In this document: one piece after another, positions 17,393 to 27,800 of the stretch
Numbering within the stretch: position 1 is the first letter of the stretch
Layout of the letters: every line of letters starts with the position of its first letter
DNA from: Mycobacterium mantenii
GTDB taxonomy: Bacteria > Actinomycetota > Actinomycetes > Mycobacteriales > Mycobacteriaceae
Assembly (NCBI RefSeq): GCF_010731775.1
Contig: NZ_AP022590.1
Span: forward strand, 2,294,001-2,358,000
Direction: 5' to 3'
DNA length: 64,000 bases
The notes under the pieces: generated by a model
Told to the model about the DNA's origin: nothing
Seen by the model: the letters and a program-made list of their open reading frames with translations, nothing else
The model's database searches: none
Made by a program: the position numbers and the translations under genes

Positions 17393-17764
17393 ACGTCATC
17401 GATGGCGATCTTGTTCATCGAATAAGCGGGCTTTTGCACGACCGGATTTTACGTAGCACGTGTGCGGTGCCCGCCGGCTGAGAAAAGGACCAAATCCTCG
17501 CAGGCAGAGCCAACAACCAAAGTGTCGGCAGGTTGAGGGCGAGCGACGCCCACCGCAACGGATGCAGCGGGCGTCGCTGTACCTCGTGCAACTTCCTGAT
17601 GTATCTCGTCGCCGAGGAGCTGACGCCGGTCGCTTATATCAAGTACTTGACTAGGACATTAGCGTCGAGCTAACTTAGCCCCATCACTTTGTCGATATCC
17701 GGGCGGCCACCATGTCTCGCCGCCGACAGTCCATCGGCCAGCCCCGGTTGGAAGGCGTTCATAG
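17393..17764. other. Intergenic region before a P450 gene
   Basis: No complete gene. A plus-strand frame ending at about 17674 reads NGCSGRRCTSCNFLMYLVAEEL, with a cysteine cluster, but has no good start. A short perfect palindrome GCTAACTTAGC lies at about 17669-17679, roughly 90 bases before the P450 start, and is AT-rich enough to be a promoter element. Confidence 0.3.
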
Positions 17765-19042
17765 ATGAGCAATTTCGACTCGATCGACTTTTTCACCGAC
17801 GCGTCTTTGGTCCCCGATCCCTACCCGTACTTCGACTACCTGCGCAGCCAGAATCCAGTGCTGCGGCTGCCGCACTACAACGTCGTCGCGGTCACCGGCT
17901 GGGAAGAAGCCAACGCGGTTTACAAAGACCCTGACACCTTCTCCAACTGTGTCGCGCTCGGCGGGCCGTTCCCCCCGCTACCTTTCGAAGTCAACTGCGA
18001 CGACCTCAGTTCCCTGATTGATGCGCATCGCGACCAGTTTCCCATGTTCGAGCACATGGTCACGATGGACCCGCCGGAGCACACCCGGGCGCGGTCGTTG
18101 CTGAGCCGGCTGCTGACACCCAGCAGGCTGAAAGAAAATGAAGACTTCATGTGGCGCCTCGCCGACCGCCAACTCGAGGAATTCCTCGACAACGGCGAGT
18201 GCGAATTCATCGCCGAGTATTCAAAACCGTTCGCCACCTTGGTGATCGCCGACCTGCTAGGTGTCCCCGAGGAAGACCATAAGGATTTCCGCGTCGTGCT
18301 CGACGGCGATCATCCAGGCAAAGCGGTGGGGGCGCTCGATCACCAGGCGCTCGGCATCAATCCATTGGAATGGCTCGACGAAAAGTTCTGCGCCTACATC
18401 GAAGACAGGCGTAGAACACCCCGCGACGACGTGCTGACCTCGTTGGCCACCGCGAAGTATCCGGACGGCTCCACGCCCGAGGTAATCGAAATCGTCCGCT
18501 CGGCAACCTTCCTGTTCGCCGCCGGGCAGGAAACCACCACCAAGCTGCTCTCTACCGCGCTACAAGTGCTCGGCGACAGGCCGGATATTCAGCAGAAGCT
18601 GCGGCAGGATCGCAGCCTGATTCCCGGGTTCATCGAGGAATCGTTGCGGATGCAAAGCCCCGTCAAAAGTGACTCGAGGCTGGCCCGCAAATCCACCAGA
18701 GTGGCCGGAGTTGACATCCCTGCCGGCACCATCGTGATGGTGTTGCCGGGTGCGGTCAACCGTGATCCGCGCCGGTTCGAGAACCCACACGAGTTCCGGC
18801 TCGACCGCGCCAACGTCCGCGAGCACATGGCGTTTGCCCGCGGGGTGCACTCTTGCCCCGGCGCACCGCTGGCCCGGGTGGAGGGCCGCGTCTCAATCGA
18901 GCGCATCCTGGACCGAATGTCAGACATCGGCATCAGCGAGGCCAAACACGGGCCGGCCGGAGAGCGGCGGTACACGTTCGAACCCACCTACATACTGCGC
19001 GGATTATCCGAACTCCACCTCACCTTCACTGCGGCTCCGTGA
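17765..19042 (+). CDS. Cytochrome P450
   Basis: 425 residues from ATG 17765. Heme loop FARGVHSCPG with Cys364; I-helix LFAAGQETTTKL; K-helix ExxR as ESLR. The family's N-terminal region is present (DPYPYFDYLRSQNPV and HMVTMDPPEHTRARSLLSR). It is the intact paralogue of the truncated P450 remnant at 9846-10453. It would oxidise a hydrophobic substrate with electrons from a ferredoxin. It converges on an amidohydrolase gene. Confidence 0.93.
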   Translation: MSNFDSIDFFTDASLVPDPYPYFDYLRSQNPVLRLPHYNVVAVTGWEEANAVYKDPDTFSNCVALGGPFPPLPFEVNCDDLSSLIDAHRDQFPMFEHMVTMDPPEHTRARSLLSRLLTPSRLKENEDFMWRLADRQLEEFLDNGECEFIAEYSKPFATLVIADLLGVPEEDHKDFRVVLDGDHPGKAVGALDHQALGINPLEWLDEKFCAYIEDRRRTPRDDVLTSLATAKYPDGSTPEVIEIVRSATFLFAAGQETTTKLLSTALQVLGDRPDIQQKLRQDRSLIPGFIEESLRMQSPVKSDSRLARKSTRVAGVDIPAGTIVMVLPGAVNRDPRRFENPHEFRLDRANVREHMAFARGVHSCPGAPLARVEGRVSIERILDRMSDIGISEAKHGPAGERRYTFEPTYILRGLSELHLTFTAAP

Positions 19043-19081
19043 CTAGCGATATCAAGTCGCGGGCCGCAGTACAGAGTGGCC

Positions 19082-19100
19082 GCGCCGCACAAGGCGGCGC
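19082..19100. terminator. GC-rich hairpin between convergent genes
   Basis: GCGCCGC, a five-base loop ACAAG, and GCGGCGC form a perfect seven-base stem 40 bases after the P450 stop, before the convergent amidohydrolase ends at 19229. There is no U-run. Confidence 0.35.
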
Positions 19101-19228
19101 CTGCCCTTAGTAACGACGCGGTCGACGCCGGCAGCCGGTCCCCTTAGCCGTTGATCCGAGGCTTTTGGCGAAATCGGTTTTCGGCGGCGATAGACCCACA
19201 CCCGGCACTCATGCCCGTAGCCGGCGTA

Positions 19229-20407
19229 TCAAACCGATACGAGTCGCGCGAGGTTGCCGCCCATGATCTTCGCCTGATCCTCTTGGGGCAGATGTCCGAG
19301 GGCATCAGCGAAATGTCTTGGCTGGGCCAAACCTTCAGGGTGTGGGTAGTCCGAACCGAACAGCACCCGCTCGACACCGACCAGCTCGATGAGGTCGGCG
19401 ATGCCGTCCTCGTAGAACGGGCTGACGTGAATGCGGTTTTTGATCTCTTGCACGGGATCGCCGGGAAAACTCTCCGGGGCCTTTTTGTACGTATCGGCTA
19501 GCCGTCCTAGCAGCGGGGCCAACCAGTCGGATCCGCTCTCGATAACCGCGAGCTTCAACTGCGGGTTGCGGAACAATCCGCCATGGCAAACCCAGGACGC
19601 TACTGCATCCTCAATTGGCCGCCACGCAGTGACCATGCGCAACGTATTCGTCTGGAACGGCAGCGTTTCCCCGCCCGTACCATCCCACTCCGCGGTGTAG
19701 CGGGCGTACCCGCTGTCCGACGAATGCATCGCAACCAGTACGTCATGCTCAGTACAGCGCCGCCAGAACGGGTCGAACTCCGGCAGAGCGAACGACCGTG
19801 GGCCGCGATAGCCAGGAACCGGTGCGGGCCGGATCAGGATCGCCCGCGCGCCACGCTTTACTACCCAGTCCAGCTCCTCGATCGCCTTATCGACAATTGG
19901 CAGGCTGATCACCGGCACAGTGAAGATGCGGGCTTTGTAATTGAAACCCCATACCTCGTCGAGCCACTCGTTCAGCGCGTGCACGACGGCGTGGATGAGC
20001 AACGGATCATCGCGCATGCGTTCTTCGACAAGGCTGGCCAGCGTCGGGAACATCAGCGAACGATCGACGCCCAACTCGTCCATCAGCGCTAAGCGCGGGC
20101 CTGGCTCGCGGAACGCGGAGATGGCGCGCATCGGCTTGCCGAAAATCTCCCGGCGGCTCTTCCCCTCGGGATTGCCAACGCGAAAGTACTCCTCCATCGC
20201 GCCCGGACGAGCAACCACCTCGAAAGTCGGATTCGGGATGTAGTCGCTGATGTGGCCGCGGACCGCGATCTTGGTTCGACCATTGACCTGGACGTATTGG
20301 ATAGCGTCCTTGTATTGCTTGGGCAGGTACTTGGTCAGCGACTCCTCGGTCTCATAGAGGTGGTTGTCCGCATCGAACAACGGGAACGGCAACTTATTGG
20401 CGCTCAT
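19229..20407 (-). CDS. Amidohydrolase-2 family metal-dependent hydrolase or decarboxylase
   Basis: 392 residues from ATG 20407, supported by AAAGGA upstream; an in-frame start at 20431 is less likely. The TIM-barrel metal-site signatures are FDADNHLYE near the N-terminus (D-x-x-x-H variant of the usual DxHxH), VAMHSSDSGY mid-protein, and FGSDYPHPEG near the C-terminus, where the Asp closes the site. The family includes decarboxylases of the ACMSD type and ring-opening hydrolases in aromatic catabolism. It is the last gene of a minus-strand run with the TauD remnant, a hypothetical gene and an enoyl-CoA hydratase. A second member of the same family is at 33445. Confidence 0.88.
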   Translation of the reverse strand: MSANKLPFPLFDADNHLYETEESLTKYLPKQYKDAIQYVQVNGRTKIAVRGHISDYIPNPTFEVVARPGAMEEYFRVGNPEGKSRREIFGKPMRAISAFREPGPRLALMDELGVDRSLMFPTLASLVEERMRDDPLLIHAVVHALNEWLDEVWGFNYKARIFTVPVISLPIVDKAIEELDWVVKRGARAILIRPAPVPGYRGPRSFALPEFDPFWRRCTEHDVLVAMHSSDSGYARYTAEWDGTGGETLPFQTNTLRMVTAWRPIEDAVASWVCHGGLFRNPQLKLAVIESGSDWLAPLLGRLADTYKKAPESFPGDPVQEIKNRIHVSPFYEDGIADLIELVGVERVLFGSDYPHPEGLAQPRHFADALGHLPQEDQAKIMGGNLARLVSV

Positions 20408-20822
20408 TAGAATCCTTTCTCGTAACCGCATGACACTTTTCTTGAGTGGGCGATGCCCCGAACCGCATCAACTGGCGAAGTGAGGTCAGCCTCGGCGTCG
20501 CTCCCCAACTGAGGTAGCCCAAACCGGTGCTGGTTCCATCTGAGCCGTAGTCGGATTCGGACGGCCCCGGAGGTTTATCGCGGCCCGCGCGATGACGCAC
20601 ACCGCGGTTGTCCCAGATCACTGGGTCACCTCCCGACCAACGGTGGCTGAAAATTTGTTCGGGAAGTGCTGCATGGTCCAGGAACCCGGCGCGCAGGGCT
20701 CGCCCGTCGTCTCGGTCTACGCCGACGACGTAGTCTGTGGAAACGCCGAGCACCAACGACTTTCGCCCACTGCGATGGGTCAACACCGGCGGGTGCTGTT
20801 TGTTGAGAGTGAGCAGACTCAT
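20394..20822 (-). pseudogene. TauD/TfdA dioxygenase remnant (C-terminal part only)
   Basis: The frame contains THRSGRKSLVLG, then FSHRWSGGDPVIWDNRGVRH, the characteristic C-terminal end of Fe(II)/2-oxoglutarate dioxygenases with the distal His and Arg region. The N-terminal half with the HxD iron ligands is absent, and the residues after the motif do not resemble the family and run into the next gene's start. An ATG at 20822 with AGGAGAAAGGA upstream would allow expression, but an active enzyme is not possible. It appears to be a leftover of a deleted gene. Confidence 0.6.
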
Positions 20823-20973
20823 CGCGCGTCCTTTCTCCTCTTCTTGCCGGTCGGCCGAAATCGGGTTGGCCAAAGGTTCCGATCACCACCGCCCGCTACT
20901 CGATGGGGTGCGGCCCCAGCCGGACTGGTCGGTGCCAATCGAAGCGGCGCAGATCATCGGGAACTCTCGCGAC

Positions 20974-21594
20974 CTACCCGGCGGCGCCGGCCGTTGTTAG
21001 TTCGATGATGCGGCAATCCTTCAATTCGAGTTCAGCGGAAATTTCCTCGGCGCACGCAGGAACAAGATCTGGTGCGACCAGCCGGCGTCTGGTAGCGCAG
21101 GTGTGGAAATTCTCTGTATGGCCGACCGCCGCATCGGCAAAGCCGGCTGCGGCCAGGGCCTGGGCTTTGAACGCCTGCGCGGCCGTCGTTAGCCGGTAAT
21201 GCGCGAAGCCGCCGTAGTCGCTGAGTTCCGGCGGGCAGTGTCCGCCCCACAGCGCGACTTGGCTGAGTCCGTGATCTAACACGTGTAGCACCCAGTCCCG
21301 TACCCGTGAGTCGCACTCGAATAGCTCGGCCGGGAACGCTAACGACTGAGGATGCCCACGCAATCGAATTGAGCTCAGCGCGGTTTCAAAATCTAAGCTG
21401 CCTGCTCCCAAAACTCTCAGCGGCCGGTCGTCGACGAGTTCCCCGACGATAACCACGACGTGCCAACCTGCCCTCACTCGGTCAAATACCCAGCCACCGG
21501 CATGCTCGACTACCTCGGCCACACTCGGGGCAAGGATGTCAAGTCGATATCGCGAAGGCCGCTTGCTGGCCCTCACGGACGTTAGCCCGGCCAT
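20974..21594 (-). CDS. Conserved-type hypothetical protein
   Basis: A 206-residue protein with no domain I can name. It has an aromatic-containing central segment (AGGWVFDRVRAGWHVVVIVG), a stretch RVRDWVLHVLDHGLSQVALWG, and an acidic C-terminus (AEEISAELELKDCRIIEL). There is no signal peptide or membrane segment, so it is probably cytoplasmic. It starts 31 bases after the enoyl-CoA hydratase stop and is likely in the same transcript. It could be a regulatory or accessory protein of that pathway; this is inference. Confidence 0.6.
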   Translation of the reverse strand: MAGLTSVRASKRPSRYRLDILAPSVAEVVEHAGGWVFDRVRAGWHVVVIVGELVDDRPLRVLGAGSLDFETALSSIRLRGHPQSLAFPAELFECDSRVRDWVLHVLDHGLSQVALWGGHCPPELSDYGGFAHYRLTTAAQAFKAQALAAAGFADAAVGHTENFHTCATRRRLVAPDLVPACAEEISAELELKDCRIIELTTAGAAG

Positions 21595-21625
21595 TGTCCG
21601 CCGACTGAGCGTCCGTGCACGCTCA

Positions 21626-22432
21626 TTACTGCTTGTTCCGATCCTTCATAGACGACAATCCGGCTAGCGCCGGCACGCCCCCGGTGAGATGCATCGCCCT
21701 CGAGTGGCCAAGGTGGTGCACGTCGAAGCAAGCATCGATCGCTTCAGTGAAGCCCTGGATGTCGAGGGTGCGGTTGACCGCACGTTTGGCCATGCGCAGC
21801 GCGTACCCGTCGGCCTGCGCTATGCGGTGTGCCAGCTCGAGCGTTTGCGGAACCAGCTGATCGAGCGGCACCACCTTGTTGACCATCCCGATCCGCTCAG
21901 CCTGCGGCGCGGTGATCGAAGCTCCTGTGAAGAGCAGTTCCTTGGCCTTTCGGGGGCCGAACTCCCATGTGTGGGCATGGAACTCGACCCCGGAGAGGCC
22001 CATTGCCAGCACAGGATCGGAGAACTCGGCGTTGTCCGCGGCCACGATCAGGTCGCAAGGCCAGCACAGCATGAGCCCGCCCGCGATGCACTTGCCCTGT
22101 ACTGCGGCAATCGACGGCTTGGGCACATCGCGCCACCGTTTGGCGTAGTGCAGGTAGTGGCGGGTCTCCCAGTCGTAGAGCGCATCCGGAAGCGGTATGT
22201 CGCGATCAAGGGTGCTACCACCTTTGCCTGACATGTCGTGGCCCGCGGAGAAGTGCTTCCCGTTCGACCGCAGGACGATGACTTTCACCTCACGGTTCTC
22301 CTCGGCCGCACTCCACGCCTCGTCCAGCTGCGTCAGAATCTTCTGAGTCTGGGCGTTGGCGGCCTCCGGCCGGTTCAGGGTGATCATGCCGACTTGGTCG
22401 TCGACTTCGAATTGCACGTGCTCGAAGTTCAT
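21626..22432 (-). CDS. Enoyl-CoA hydratase/isomerase (crotonase) family protein
   Basis: 268 residues from ATG 22432, placed by GAGGGAGA upstream. The crotonase fold is clear: VGMITLNRPEAANAQ, the oxyanion-hole segment KHFSAGHDMSG, and AAVQGKCIAGGLMLCWPCDLI. The second catalytic-region Glu position of classical hydratases, expected in the segment DNAEFSDPVLAMGLSG, is not the usual one, so hydrolase, isomerase or lyase chemistry is possible. The C-terminus (HHLGHSRAMHLTGG) is longer than in the smallest members. It acts on a CoA ester, fitting a beta-oxidation-like step. A CTTA-N7-TAAG-like site lies upstream at 22523. Confidence 0.88.
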   Translation of the reverse strand: MNFEHVQFEVDDQVGMITLNRPEAANAQTQKILTQLDEAWSAAEENREVKVIVLRSNGKHFSAGHDMSGKGGSTLDRDIPLPDALYDWETRHYLHYAKRWRDVPKPSIAAVQGKCIAGGLMLCWPCDLIVAADNAEFSDPVLAMGLSGVEFHAHTWEFGPRKAKELLFTGASITAPQAERIGMVNKVVPLDQLVPQTLELAHRIAQADGYALRMAKRAVNRTLDIQGFTEAIDACFDVHHLGHSRAMHLTGGVPALAGLSSMKDRNKQ

Positions 22433-22522
22433 CGGATCTCCCTCAGGCCTCGATGTGGGAAAGCGAACTCGCAAACCACACGGAGGGTTGCTGCGTCGGT
22501 TAGTCCAAGCCTACCAACACAA

Positions 22523-22538
22523 CCTAAGTTTGTTAAGC
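22523..22538. promoter_or_regulatory. Candidate operator, site 3 of CTTA-N7-TAAG
   Basis: On the minus strand the site reads GCTTAACAAACTTAGG, which matches 12 of 16 positions of site 2 (GCTTAACAATACTAAG). It lies about 90 bases upstream of the enoyl-CoA hydratase start, in the 155-base gap after the SDR gene. Confidence 0.5.
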
Positions 22539-22587
22539 TAAATGCTGCTTGCATCGTCGGGCGGGGTGCAGGTGCCGAATCAGCACT

Positions 22588-23349
22588 TCAGACCGCATTC
22601 CAGCCGCCGTCGACGTTGACGACTTGCGCGGTGATGAAGTCGGAGTCTGGCGAGGCGAGAAATACCACCGCCCCGAGCAGATCCTGTGCTGTCTGCTCCC
22701 GTTGAATACACTTCAGCTGCACCATCCGGTCCGACACCGGCAAGCCCGAGTTTTCGAAGAGGTGGGTAGTCCCTTCGCTCATGGTCACACCGGGTGTGAG
22801 CGTGTTGACCGTGATCCCGTGAACGCCGACTTCGCGAGCCAAGGCGCGGGTGAAGCCGATCACTGCCGCCTTCGACGTGACATAGTGCAACAAACCCGGC
22901 ATCCCGGCGAGCGCGGTCCCCGATGAGATATTGATGATTTTGCCCGCACCTTGCTGAATCATCGCGGGCACTACTGCCTTACAGCACAAGAACATGCCCC
23001 GGACGTTGACCGCCATGACGCGGTCCCACTCCCCCACGTCAATATCCAGCCAACTCTGGACCCTCAGCGCGCCATAGAGTGCGGCATTGTTAACCAGGAA
23101 ATCGACCCGGCCGAATCGTTCGAGGGCCGCTGCGGCCATCTTTTCGGTCGACTCTTGACTGCTCACATCGACGGTCACCCCGAGCGCCTCGCCACCGCTG
23201 GCCTCGATCTCAGCCACCACCGGTGCCGGGTCGACGATGTCGGCGACCACAACCCTCGCTCCCTCGGCCGCGGCGCCGAGTGCATACTCACGGCCGATGC
23301 TTTGCGCCGCGCCGGTGACGATACCTACCCGCTCGTCGAGTCGTCCCAT
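22588..23349 (-). CDS. Short-chain dehydrogenase/reductase
   Basis: 253 residues from ATG 23349 (AAGGAG upstream). Classical SDR features: cofactor motif VTGAAQSIGREYA, the VNNAA segment, and catalytic Ser in NISSGTAL followed by YVTSK. An Asp at the end of the second strand (VVVADIVD) suggests NAD(H). It would oxidise a secondary alcohol or reduce a ketone. It lies just downstream of the aldehyde dehydrogenase gene on the same strand, 68 bases apart, and may be part of the same operon. Confidence 0.9.
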   Translation of the reverse strand: MGRLDERVGIVTGAAQSIGREYALGAAAEGARVVVADIVDPAPVVAEIEASGGEALGVTVDVSSQESTEKMAAAALERFGRVDFLVNNAALYGALRVQSWLDIDVGEWDRVMAVNVRGMFLCCKAVVPAMIQQGAGKIINISSGTALAGMPGLLHYVTSKAAVIGFTRALAREVGVHGITVNTLTPGVTMSEGTTHLFENSGLPVSDRMVQLKCIQREQTAQDLLGAVVFLASPDSDFITAQVVNVDGGWNAV

Positions 23350-23417
23350 CGTTGCAATCTCCTTCGAAGTTTTGATCAAAGCGTGGACAGCGGTTCACCG
23401 GGCTAGCCGGTATGCGA

Positions 23418-24890
23418 TCAGCCAAGCGGGATGTATACGTTTTTCGGATGCAGGAAGTCCTCTAGTCCGTAACGACCACCCATGCGCCCGAACCCGCTCT
23501 GCTTGACGCCGCCGAAAGGTGCACCGGCGGGCACACCGGTGAACGCGTTGACGTAAACGGAACCGGCCTCCAAAGCGGCGGCGACGCGGTGAGCGCGTCG
23601 AAGGTCATTGGTGTGGACGTATGCTGCCAGGCCGTATTGCGTGGCGTTTGCGAGAGCGATCGCCTCGGCCTCGTCACGGAACCGGATCACCGAGAGCACG
23701 GGACCAAAAATCTCCTTCTGGGCGAGGTCGCTGGCGTTGTCGACGTCGCCGAACACCGTCGGCTCCACGAAGTAGCCAGCCGCGAGGTCGCCACCGGCGC
23801 GCCCGCCACCGGTGAGCAGGCGCCCCGATCCGTCCGATCGTGCCTGCTCGATCACGCCGAGAATCCGCTCGCACGCCGCCCCATTGATGACAGGGCCCAA
23901 CATGGTCGCCTGGTCGAACGGATCGCCGATCTGGATCGACCTGGTGAACCCCACGACCGTTTCGATGACCTCTTCGTACACGCCGTCTTCAACGAGAAGC
24001 CGGGTTGGGAGGAGGCAGCCCTGGCCAGCGTTTGCCATGGACAGGAACGTCGCGTAGACGGCCGCACTTTGCAGGTCGGCGTCGGCGAACACGACATTCG
24101 CCGATTTCCCCCCCAGCTCGAAGGTGACCGGCTTCATCGTCTGCGCTGCCGAAGCCATGATCTGGCGCGCGGTGTTGCCGCTGCCGATGAAGTGGATCTT
24201 GTCGACGCCGGCATGCGCGACCATCGCCTTGCCGCACTCCGCTCCACCGGGTAGGACGTTCACGACTCCCGGCGGTAGTCCCGATTCGCGGGCGAGCTCA
24301 CCAAAGCGAATGGCCGCAAACGGTGCGAGTTCGGGCGCCTTCAGCACCACGCAGTTCCCGGCAGCGAGCGCGGCGCCGATGACCTGCCCGATGTTGTGCA
24401 TCACTGCGTTCCACGGGATGATCACACCCACCACGCCGTAGGGCTCCATGAGCGTGTAGTCCAGTGCAGGAGCTGGCCAAGTGGGAATGACGTCGCCGCC
24501 GACCTTGTCTACCCAGCCGGCGAAGTAGGTGAAGTTGTCAACCGCCATTTGCGGCCCGGAAGACGAGTTGCGACGCGGGGACCCATTCTCGAGAGTGACC
24601 AGCGTGGCGAATTCGTCGATGTGGTCGCGGATCAAACCGGCCAGGCGCAGCATCGCGTCGCGGCGCGCGTCACGAGGCATGGCCTGCCACACGGGATAGG
24701 CGGACCTGGCAGCGGCCACGGCACGGTCGACCTCGGCCGCGCCCGCGAGAGGTATGGGTGGGTGCGGTCGCCCGGTGCTGGGGTTGTGGTGAATGTACTC
24801 ACCACCGCTGCCCTCGGCGAGAAACTCGTCGCCGACGAGCATGCGGCCCGGGTGGAGCAATTCCTCCGCCTGCACCATCGTCATCGTCAT
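23418..24890 (-). CDS. Aldehyde dehydrogenase (NAD(P)-dependent)
   Basis: 490 residues. The ALDH active site is complete: IIPWNAVMHN (Asn), FELGGKSANVV (general-base Glu) and NAGQGCLLPTR (catalytic Cys). The C-terminal oligomerisation segment (FGGVKQSGFGRMGG) is also present. Its start ATG at 24890 overlaps the stop of the upstream ferredoxin oxidoreductase in an ATGA arrangement. It would oxidise an aldehyde intermediate to the acid or, if CoA-acylating, to a CoA ester; the sequence does not settle which. Confidence 0.93.
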   Translation of the reverse strand: MTMTMVQAEELLHPGRMLVGDEFLAEGSGGEYIHHNPSTGRPHPPIPLAGAAEVDRAVAAARSAYPVWQAMPRDARRDAMLRLAGLIRDHIDEFATLVTLENGSPRRNSSSGPQMAVDNFTYFAGWVDKVGGDVIPTWPAPALDYTLMEPYGVVGVIIPWNAVMHNIGQVIGAALAAGNCVVLKAPELAPFAAIRFGELARESGLPPGVVNVLPGGAECGKAMVAHAGVDKIHFIGSGNTARQIMASAAQTMKPVTFELGGKSANVVFADADLQSAAVYATFLSMANAGQGCLLPTRLLVEDGVYEEVIETVVGFTRSIQIGDPFDQATMLGPVINGAACERILGVIEQARSDGSGRLLTGGGRAGGDLAAGYFVEPTVFGDVDNASDLAQKEIFGPVLSVIRFRDEAEAIALANATQYGLAAYVHTNDLRRAHRVAAALEAGSVYVNAFTGVPAGAPFGGVKQSGFGRMGGRYGLEDFLHPKNVYIPLG

Positions 24891-27800
24891 GCGCTGGCCC
24901 CTTCTCTGAACTTGGTGAGCAGCTCGGACTCGCGCTCGCGCGCGTCGCGGAGGTGCGCATCCTTGACGAGGTCATAGCCCCGGATGTGCTCGGGGATGCT
25001 CGCGATCTCGACGGCCAGCTCGTGGTTGTCGTGATCGAGGGCCCCGAGGAGCTCCTCGATCGTGGCCTCGTACCGACCGATAAGGGCGCGCTCCTCGCGC
25101 CGGTGCGCCGTACGGCCGAACACGTCGAGGCCAGTGCCGCGCAGCCGCTTGCCCTTCGCGAGAAGCGCGAACCCGGGACGCATCCACTGGCCGAAGGTCC
25201 ACTTGTTCGCCCGGCCGGTGTCCGGGTCACGCCGATTGAAGATCTGCGGTGCGAGGTGGAACTCGACCCGCAGATCACCCTCGAACTGCTCGTCGATGCC
25301 ACGCCAGAACCCGGGATCGCCCAACAGCCGCGCGACCTCGTACTCGTCCTTGTATGCCATCAGCTTGTACAGGTAGCGGGCGACCGCCTTGGCCAGGTTG
25401 TCACTACCGGCCACCCGCTCGGCCTCGACCGCACGCACCCGGTCGACTACGGCTTGGTATCGCGCCGCATAGGCCGCGTTCTGGTACTGCGTCAGCTCGC
25501 CCATCCGATGGACCACGATCTCGTCGACAGTCTCCTCCCGCGCCGGCTGGTGAATGGCGTCCGGGAGTGCGGCATTGGCAATCGTTTGCACGGCAGCGAG
25601 ATCGCGCGCAGCGAGGCGCCCCCAGGTGAAGGCACGCATATTGGCGTCGACAGCCACGCCGTTGAGTTCGATGGCGCGAACGAGCGCCTCCACGCTCACC
25701 GGCAGCCGGCCCTGCTGGCAGGCGAATCCGAGCAACAGGATGTTGGTGTAAATGGCGTCGCCCATCAGCGCTTCGGCGAATTCGGTTGCCGGAACGAACG
25801 CGCCACCACCGCCGGTGGCACGTTCAAGCGCTCCGCGCATCGCCGTCGACGAGAGGTCCAGGTCGGGGTTGCGGGCGAAGTCGGCGGTGGGAGCGACGTG
25901 GTCGTTAATGACCAGCGCCGTGTGGCCGGGGGCGATCTTGCCGAGGCACTCGGGGCCCGATGCGACGACGATATCGGCGCCGATCAGGATGTCGGCTCCG
26001 GCCGTCTCGATGCGCGTGGCGTGTACCTCGTCGGCACGGTTGTAGACGCGGACATGGCTGGTCACCGGCCCGTTCTTCTGCGCAAGTCCGGCGACATCGA
26101 GGACCGTCACCCCTTTGTCCTCGAGGTGGGCGGCCATGCCTATGAGAGCGCCCATCGTCACGATCCCGGTACCGCCGATACCCGCCAAGAGCACGCTGTA
26201 GGGCGTGTCTGAGTCCGCGACCGTCGGGGTCGGCAGCGTGGCGGCAACATCTGCCGGCAGCGGCGGTAGCGCCGTCTGCGACGCCCGCAACTTCGCACCT
26301 TTAACGGTGACGAAACTCGGGCAGTATCCGAGCAAGCACGAGTAGTCCTTGTTGCACGACGACTGGTTGATGCGGCGCTTGCGGCCGAATTCGGTTTCGA
26401 CCGGTTCCACCGAGATGCAGTTCGACTGCACGCTGCAGTCTCCGCAGCCCTCGCATACCCGTTCGTTGATCACGACGCGCAGGTCTGGATCGGGGTACTT
26501 CCCGCGCTTGCGCTTGCGGCGCTTCTCCGCTGCACACTCCTGTTCGTAAACGATCACTGTGGTGCCGGGGATTTCGCGCAGCTCACGCTGAAGCCGGTCG
26601 AGCTCGCTACGGTGGTGAACGGTGACACCCTTCGGCAGGTTGCGCCCACGCCAGCGCTTCGGTTCGTCGGATACGACAACGACTTTGGCTGCGCCCTCTG
26701 CGGCGACCTGGTGAGCGATCTGCGGTGCGGTGACCTCGCCCTGGATCGCCTGGCCGCCCGTCATCGCGATCGCACCGTTGGCGAGAATCTTGTAGGTGAT
26801 ATTCACGCCCGCGGCGACCGAAGCTCGGACGGCGAGCAAACCGGAATGGAAGTATGTGCCGTCGCCGAGGTTCTGGAAGATGTGAGGGGTGTCGACAAAC
26901 GGCGCCATGCCGATCCACCCGGCACCTTCCCCGCCCATCTGTGAGACTGCGACCGTCGGCCGGTCGGGCATCGACATCGCCATCCCGTGACAACCGATGC
27001 CGCCGAACGCGATGCTCCCTTCGGGCAGCCGCGTCGACGTGTTGTGCGGGCAGCCCGAGCAGAACGCCGCCTTGCGCACCAGGTCGGTTCCCGGCTTGAC
27101 GGCCTGCACGGAAATCGTTGGACGCGGGTTGGCCCGCTGCATGACGTCGGGGGCGTCGACGAGCTTGCAGAGTCGCCCGGCGACCACTTTCGCAACGGCG
27201 TCGGGAACGAGCTCGCCCCGATTGGGCACGAGGGCTGCGCCCTGCTCATCGACCTTGCCGACCAGTACAGGACGGTCAGCGCGGTTGACGAGCAGTCTGC
27301 CCAGCTGTTCTTCGATGATCGGGCGCTTCTCCTCGACAACGAGGACCTCGTCGCAGCTCTCGGCGAACTCCAGGATGCGCGTCGGTTCCAGTGGCCACGG
27401 CATCGCGACTTTGAACACCGCGAGCCCGAGTTCTGCCGCCCGGTCGTCGTCGATTCCGAGGGCGTCGAGTGCGGCCCGAACGTCAAGAAACGCCTTGCCG
27501 GTGGTGACAATGCCGAGCGTGCGCCGGGCCCCGCCGATGACCGTCTTATCGAGGCCGTTAACCCTTGCGAAAGCCTGGGCCGCTGGCAACCGGTGCTCAT
27601 ACAGAAGCTGTTCGGCGATTTGCCCCCCGCTGCCGCGCCAGATGTTGAGACCCGACGGGGGCATCTTTACCTCGGGAAGCACGATTGAGACGCGGTCGGC
27701 GTCGACCGAGACCGATGCGCCGCTCTCGATGATGTCGGTAACGCATTTGAAGCCGATCCAGCAGCCCGAGAACCTGGACATCGCCCAACCGTAGATCCCG

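Noticed and set aside
17460..17654. Plus-strand open frame of 64 codons
   Set aside because: Arg/Gln-rich sequence in the wrong frame; the neighbouring frame with a cysteine cluster is no more convincing because it lacks a start.
24758..26212. Plus-strand open frame of 484 codons opposite the ferredoxin oxidoreductase
   Set aside because: It is the antisense of a well-supported gene with TPP, iron-sulfur and gamma-domain motifs; long antisense frames are common in high-GC DNA and this one shows no family motifs.
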